Assembly (NCBI GenBank): GCA_964476155.1 | Contig: CAYYYS010000001.1 | Coordinates: 1-64,000, forward strand | DNA: 64,000 nt | Reading direction: 5' to 3' | Source of the DNA: JAHIYU01 sp964476155 | Lineage (GTDB): Bacteria > Krumholzibacteriota > Krumholzibacteriia > LZORAL124-64-63 | Shown: piece after piece, positions 61,651 to 64,000 of the stretch | Layout of the letters: each line of letters starts with the position of its first letter | Position numbering within the stretch: position 1 is the first letter of the stretch | Program-made: the position numbers and the translations under genes | Notes under the pieces: generated by a model | What the model saw: only the letters and a program-made list of their open reading frames with translations | Told to the model about the DNA's origin: nothing | Databases searched by the model: none

Positions 61651-62133
61651 TCAGGGCAACTGTTTGATGGACTCGATGAGTCCGCTGGTTGAACGACCGC
61701 TGCGCATGGATACGCGCATGACGTCACCGCCCCAGGATCGGACTTCGGGCGCGCCGACGATTTCGCTTTCGGCGTACTCGTCACCCTTGACCAGGACGTC
61801 GGGTTTCACGAGCAGGATCACTTCGAGCGGCGTCGGCTCGTCAAATATGGTCAGGGCCGCCACGGCGCGCAAATGTCGCAAAACGGCGCAGCGATCCACC
61901 GCGGGGACAAGGGGGCGATTCGAGCCTTTCAGCTCCCGAACCGATGCGTCGGAATTGACCGCAACCAGGAGCGTATCCCCGGCAGCGGCCGCCTCGGCGA
62001 GGTACTCCACATGCCCCCGATGCAGCAGGTCGAAACACCCGTTGGTCAACACGATCCGTTCGCCGTGATCACGGCGCAACGCGGCCCAGGAGGCCAGATC
62101 CTCCCGCGTGATAATGGGCGCGACGGCACTCAT
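61651..62133 (-). CDS. rfaE2: Heptose-1-phosphate adenylyltransferase
   Basis: The enzyme makes ADP-D-glycero-beta-D-manno-heptose, the donor for the LPS inner core. The nucleotidyltransferase site GCFDLLHRGH holds HxGH (38-41), and VKGDEY and the final TSGLIESI are typical. It is a stand-alone 160-residue domain. The start overlaps the kinase gene by 4 bases, so the E. coli HldE fusion is split into two coupled genes here. Confidence 0.93.
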   Translation of the reverse strand: MSAVAPIITREDLASWAALRRDHGERIVLTNGCFDLLHRGHVEYLAEAAAAGDTLLVAVNSDASVRELKGSNRPLVPAVDRCAVLRHLRAVAALTIFDEPTPLEVILLVKPDVLVKGDEYAESEIVGAPEVRSWGGDVMRVSMRSGRSTSGLIESIKQLP

Positions 62134-63098
62134 GGGCTCACGGCCTTGCTGAGTTGAGCGGCAGTTATGGCAACCGTACCGAGCTCGCGCACAGCCAGAC
62201 CCGCGGCGTGGTTGGCGAGATTGGCGGCCTCCAGGAAGGTGGCGCCGGCGGCCATGGCGGACGTGTATACGGAAATCACGGTGTCCCCCGCCCCGGTCAC
62301 ATCGAAGACGTCCCGAGCCTCTGTGGGAAGGTGATGCTCGCCGACACCCTCGAAAAGGGCCATGCCGTGCTCACCGCGCGTGATCAGCACGGCCTCGGCA
62401 CCCGTACGATCCAGGAGCAGCCGCGCGGCGCGCTGCAGCGAGTCGGGATCCACAATGGTGACGGCCGTGGCGGCTGAGGCTTCCTTCTGGTTCGGCGTCA
62501 GGGACGTACACCCGCGATACTGCGTATAGTCGCCGTTCTTGGGATCAACCACGACCGGCAGGCCGGCGGCTTTCCCCAGGCCGATCACGTCGCGTATGAC
62601 GTCGTCGGTGAGAACACCTTTGCCGTAGTCGCTGAGGACGATGCCGTCGAACGGCCCCCGCTCGCGCAGACGGCCCAGAAGATCGGCGCGATGCTCTTCG
62701 AATAGATCCTCGTCCGCTTCCACGTCGGCACGGACGACCTGCTGCGAATGGGCGATGATGCGGGTCTTGAGCGTGGTGCGCCGGTCAGGGAAACGCAGCA
62801 ATCCGGCGGGATCGATGTCCCGTTCCTCGAGCAGGCCGACCAGGATGCGCGATGCTTCCCCCGTCCCGGCCGCCGCGAATAAATCCACCTGCGCGCCCAG
62901 GGAGCGGATATTGGCGGCCACGTTGGCGGCGCCGCCGAGCTTGACCGTCTCTTTGCGCAGCCGCACCACGGGGACCGGCGCTTCCGGACTGATCCGTTCG
63001 ACCTCGCCCCAGAGAAAGCGGTCCACCATGGCATCGCCGACGACGGCGAGACGCAATCCTGCGAATGCGGAGAGTATCTCGAGACTTCTTTGGGGCAT
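62130..63098 (-). CDS. rfaE1: Heptose-7-phosphate kinase
   Basis: This PfkB-family kinase phosphorylates D-glycero-D-manno-heptose 7-phosphate at C1. The glycine motif KLGGAANVAANI is near the N terminus and the catalytic DVTGAGDTVIS near the C terminus. GGGAG lies 4 bases before ATG 63098, giving 322 residues. It is coupled to the adenylyltransferase; the remaining heptose steps are not in the window. Confidence 0.92.
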   Translation of the reverse strand: MPQRSLEILSAFAGLRLAVVGDAMVDRFLWGEVERISPEAPVPVVRLRKETVKLGGAANVAANIRSLGAQVDLFAAAGTGEASRILVGLLEERDIDPAGLLRFPDRRTTLKTRIIAHSQQVVRADVEADEDLFEEHRADLLGRLRERGPFDGIVLSDYGKGVLTDDVIRDVIGLGKAAGLPVVVDPKNGDYTQYRGCTSLTPNQKEASAATAVTIVDPDSLQRAARLLLDRTGAEAVLITRGEHGMALFEGVGEHHLPTEARDVFDVTGAGDTVISVYTSAMAAGATFLEAANLANHAAGLAVRELGTVAITAAQLSKAVSP

Positions 63099-63189
63099 GG
63101 GGCTCCCGATGGTTACAGAGGTTAAGGGGCTCTGATTCGCCCGCAAATTAGCACTCGCGCCTCGGGTCGTCAACAAACCTGGATTCGGT

Positions 63190-64000
63190 TCAGGCGTACA
63201 TGCGGTCGATGACGGTCTTGTACTTCTGCAGGATCACCTTGCGACGAACCTTGAGCGTGGGCGTGATCTCCCCCGCCTCCATCGTGAACTGGCGAGCCAT
63301 CAACGTGAAGCGCTTGATCCGTTCGAAAGGCGCCAACGATATCGATTGGGCGCGGATACGCTCGGTCATGAACCGGACCACTTCGGGCAGCTTCACCAAC
63401 TCGTCGTGATCGGCGAAGGAGAGTTGCCCACCGTCCCGAACCTGAAATCCGACGGCGAATTGCCGGTGAGCATGGGCGCCGTTTCGTTCCGGACGTATAG
63501 ATGATCGAGGCCAGGTCGTCCGCGGCGGCCGTTTCGGCTCGACGCGCGGCCTCTCCCCCGTCGTCATGGACACGGCCCCGCGCCATGAACATAGCGAGGT
63601 CCGTGTCGTCACCCTCGGGCTGTTCGAGGCTTCCGTCGAGGGCGATGATTATTTCCGGGAGTCCACAGTCCGCGCGTACCTGACGCAGCTTGGCCAGTTC
63701 GGATTCGGCGACGGCGAAGGCCACGCGGGTCCGGGCGTCCTCGACGATGTACCGGGCCTGCTCGGCCGTACTGGTAGCGAAGACGGGAACGGTTACGGCG
63801 CGAATGCTCTGGACGCCGAGATCCGCGAGGATCCAGTCGGGTGAGTTGGGTGCGAAAAGAGCCACCCGTTCGCCAACATCGACACCCAGCGAGAGCAGGG
63901 CCGCGGCGACCGTGCCGACCTGTTCGTCCAACTCGCGGTAGGACGTGTCGGCCCATTCGCGATTGATCTTATGGCGCATGGCGATGGCCTCGCCGTATCC
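63190..64000 (-). pseudogene. Long-chain acyl-CoA synthetase, broken and partial
   Basis: The gene runs in from the right edge of the window. Its N-terminal part matches AMP-forming acyl-CoA synthetases through the first core motif IIYTSGT (near 63496). It then changes reading frame and jumps to the family's C-terminal end (LSFADHDELVKLP to KTVIDRMYA, stop at 63190-63192). About 350-400 residues that should lie between, including the adenylation core, are missing. This is an internal deletion with frameshift, or an assembly error. The product would be inactive. Confidence 0.85.

Overview
The window looks like chromosomal DNA of a Gram-negative bacterium of moderately high GC content, probably from an uncultivated environmental lineage. 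Evidence for an outer membrane is direct: an LptE-type lipoprotein, a Wza/SLBB polysaccharide export protein, the two-gene heptose pathway (kinase plus adenylyltransferase) of LPS core synthesis and a predicted beta-barrel protein. A short RpoD-like sigma factor without region 1.1 and a DUF4837-type lipoprotein recall the Fibrobacteres-Chlorobi-Bacteroidetes side of the tree (Latescibacterota, Krumholzibacteriota or Eisenbacteria-like lineages). This placement is inference. There is no phage, insertion sequence, CRISPR array or plasmid module. Most of the window is dense housekeeping DNA, largely on the minus strand.

Layout in map order (minus strand unless noted). 1-222 is AT-rich with no gene seen. 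223-3169: sigma-54-type response regulator, lptE and holA. 3362-8655: first polysaccharide block (initiating sugar transferase, a plus-strand flippase-like membrane protein, Wza-type exporter, UDP-sugar epimerase, UDP-sugar dehydrogenase). 8748-9406: two small membrane proteins and tRNA-Arg. 9458-23309: a long run thrS > infC > rpmI > rplT > pheS > pheT > zapB-like > zapA > (probable 6S RNA) > rny > folD > ispA > dxs > nadK > recN, with thrS just upstream of it (23502-25421). 25522-28705: tRNA-Val, short sigma-70 factor, dnaK. 28910-31369: two glycosyltransferases, tRNA-Leu and tRNA-Cys.

31591-35526 is the main accessory locus and lies on the plus strand. It encodes a MarR-like regulator with an unusual Cys cluster in its C-terminal tail, a Tat-exported protein with four [4Fe-4S] cluster motifs, an NrfD/HybB membrane quinone module and a secreted cytochrome with 13 CxxCH haem sites. 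No catalytic hydrogenase, nitrite or molybdopterin subunit is nearby, so it reads as a membrane electron conduit between quinones and a periplasmic multihaem carrier. It ends at a strong hairpin next to tRNA-Gly.

35717-39985 is a second polysaccharide block (glycosyltransferase, WbpB-like dehydrogenase, sugar transferase, WbpE-like aminotransferase). With the dehydrogenase at 7360-8655 it gives most of a route to a 2,3-diamino uronic acid nucleotide sugar. 40335-42384 (plus) holds inositol-3-phosphate synthase and a metallo-beta-lactamase-fold hydrolase. 42381-49789 holds an orphan ParA, a beta-barrel candidate, slipin plus NfeD, a DUF4837-like lipoprotein, an ECF sigma factor with its zinc-finger anti-sigma factor, and a secreted protein of unknown role. 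49786-57576 is a classical lipid operon: yceD > rpmF > plsX > fabD > fabG > acpP > fabF > rnc, followed by a TPR protein. 57704-64000 holds ndk, sucD, sucC, a cyclic-2,3-diphosphoglycerate-synthetase-like GTPase, the heptose pair, and a broken acyl-CoA synthetase at the window edge.
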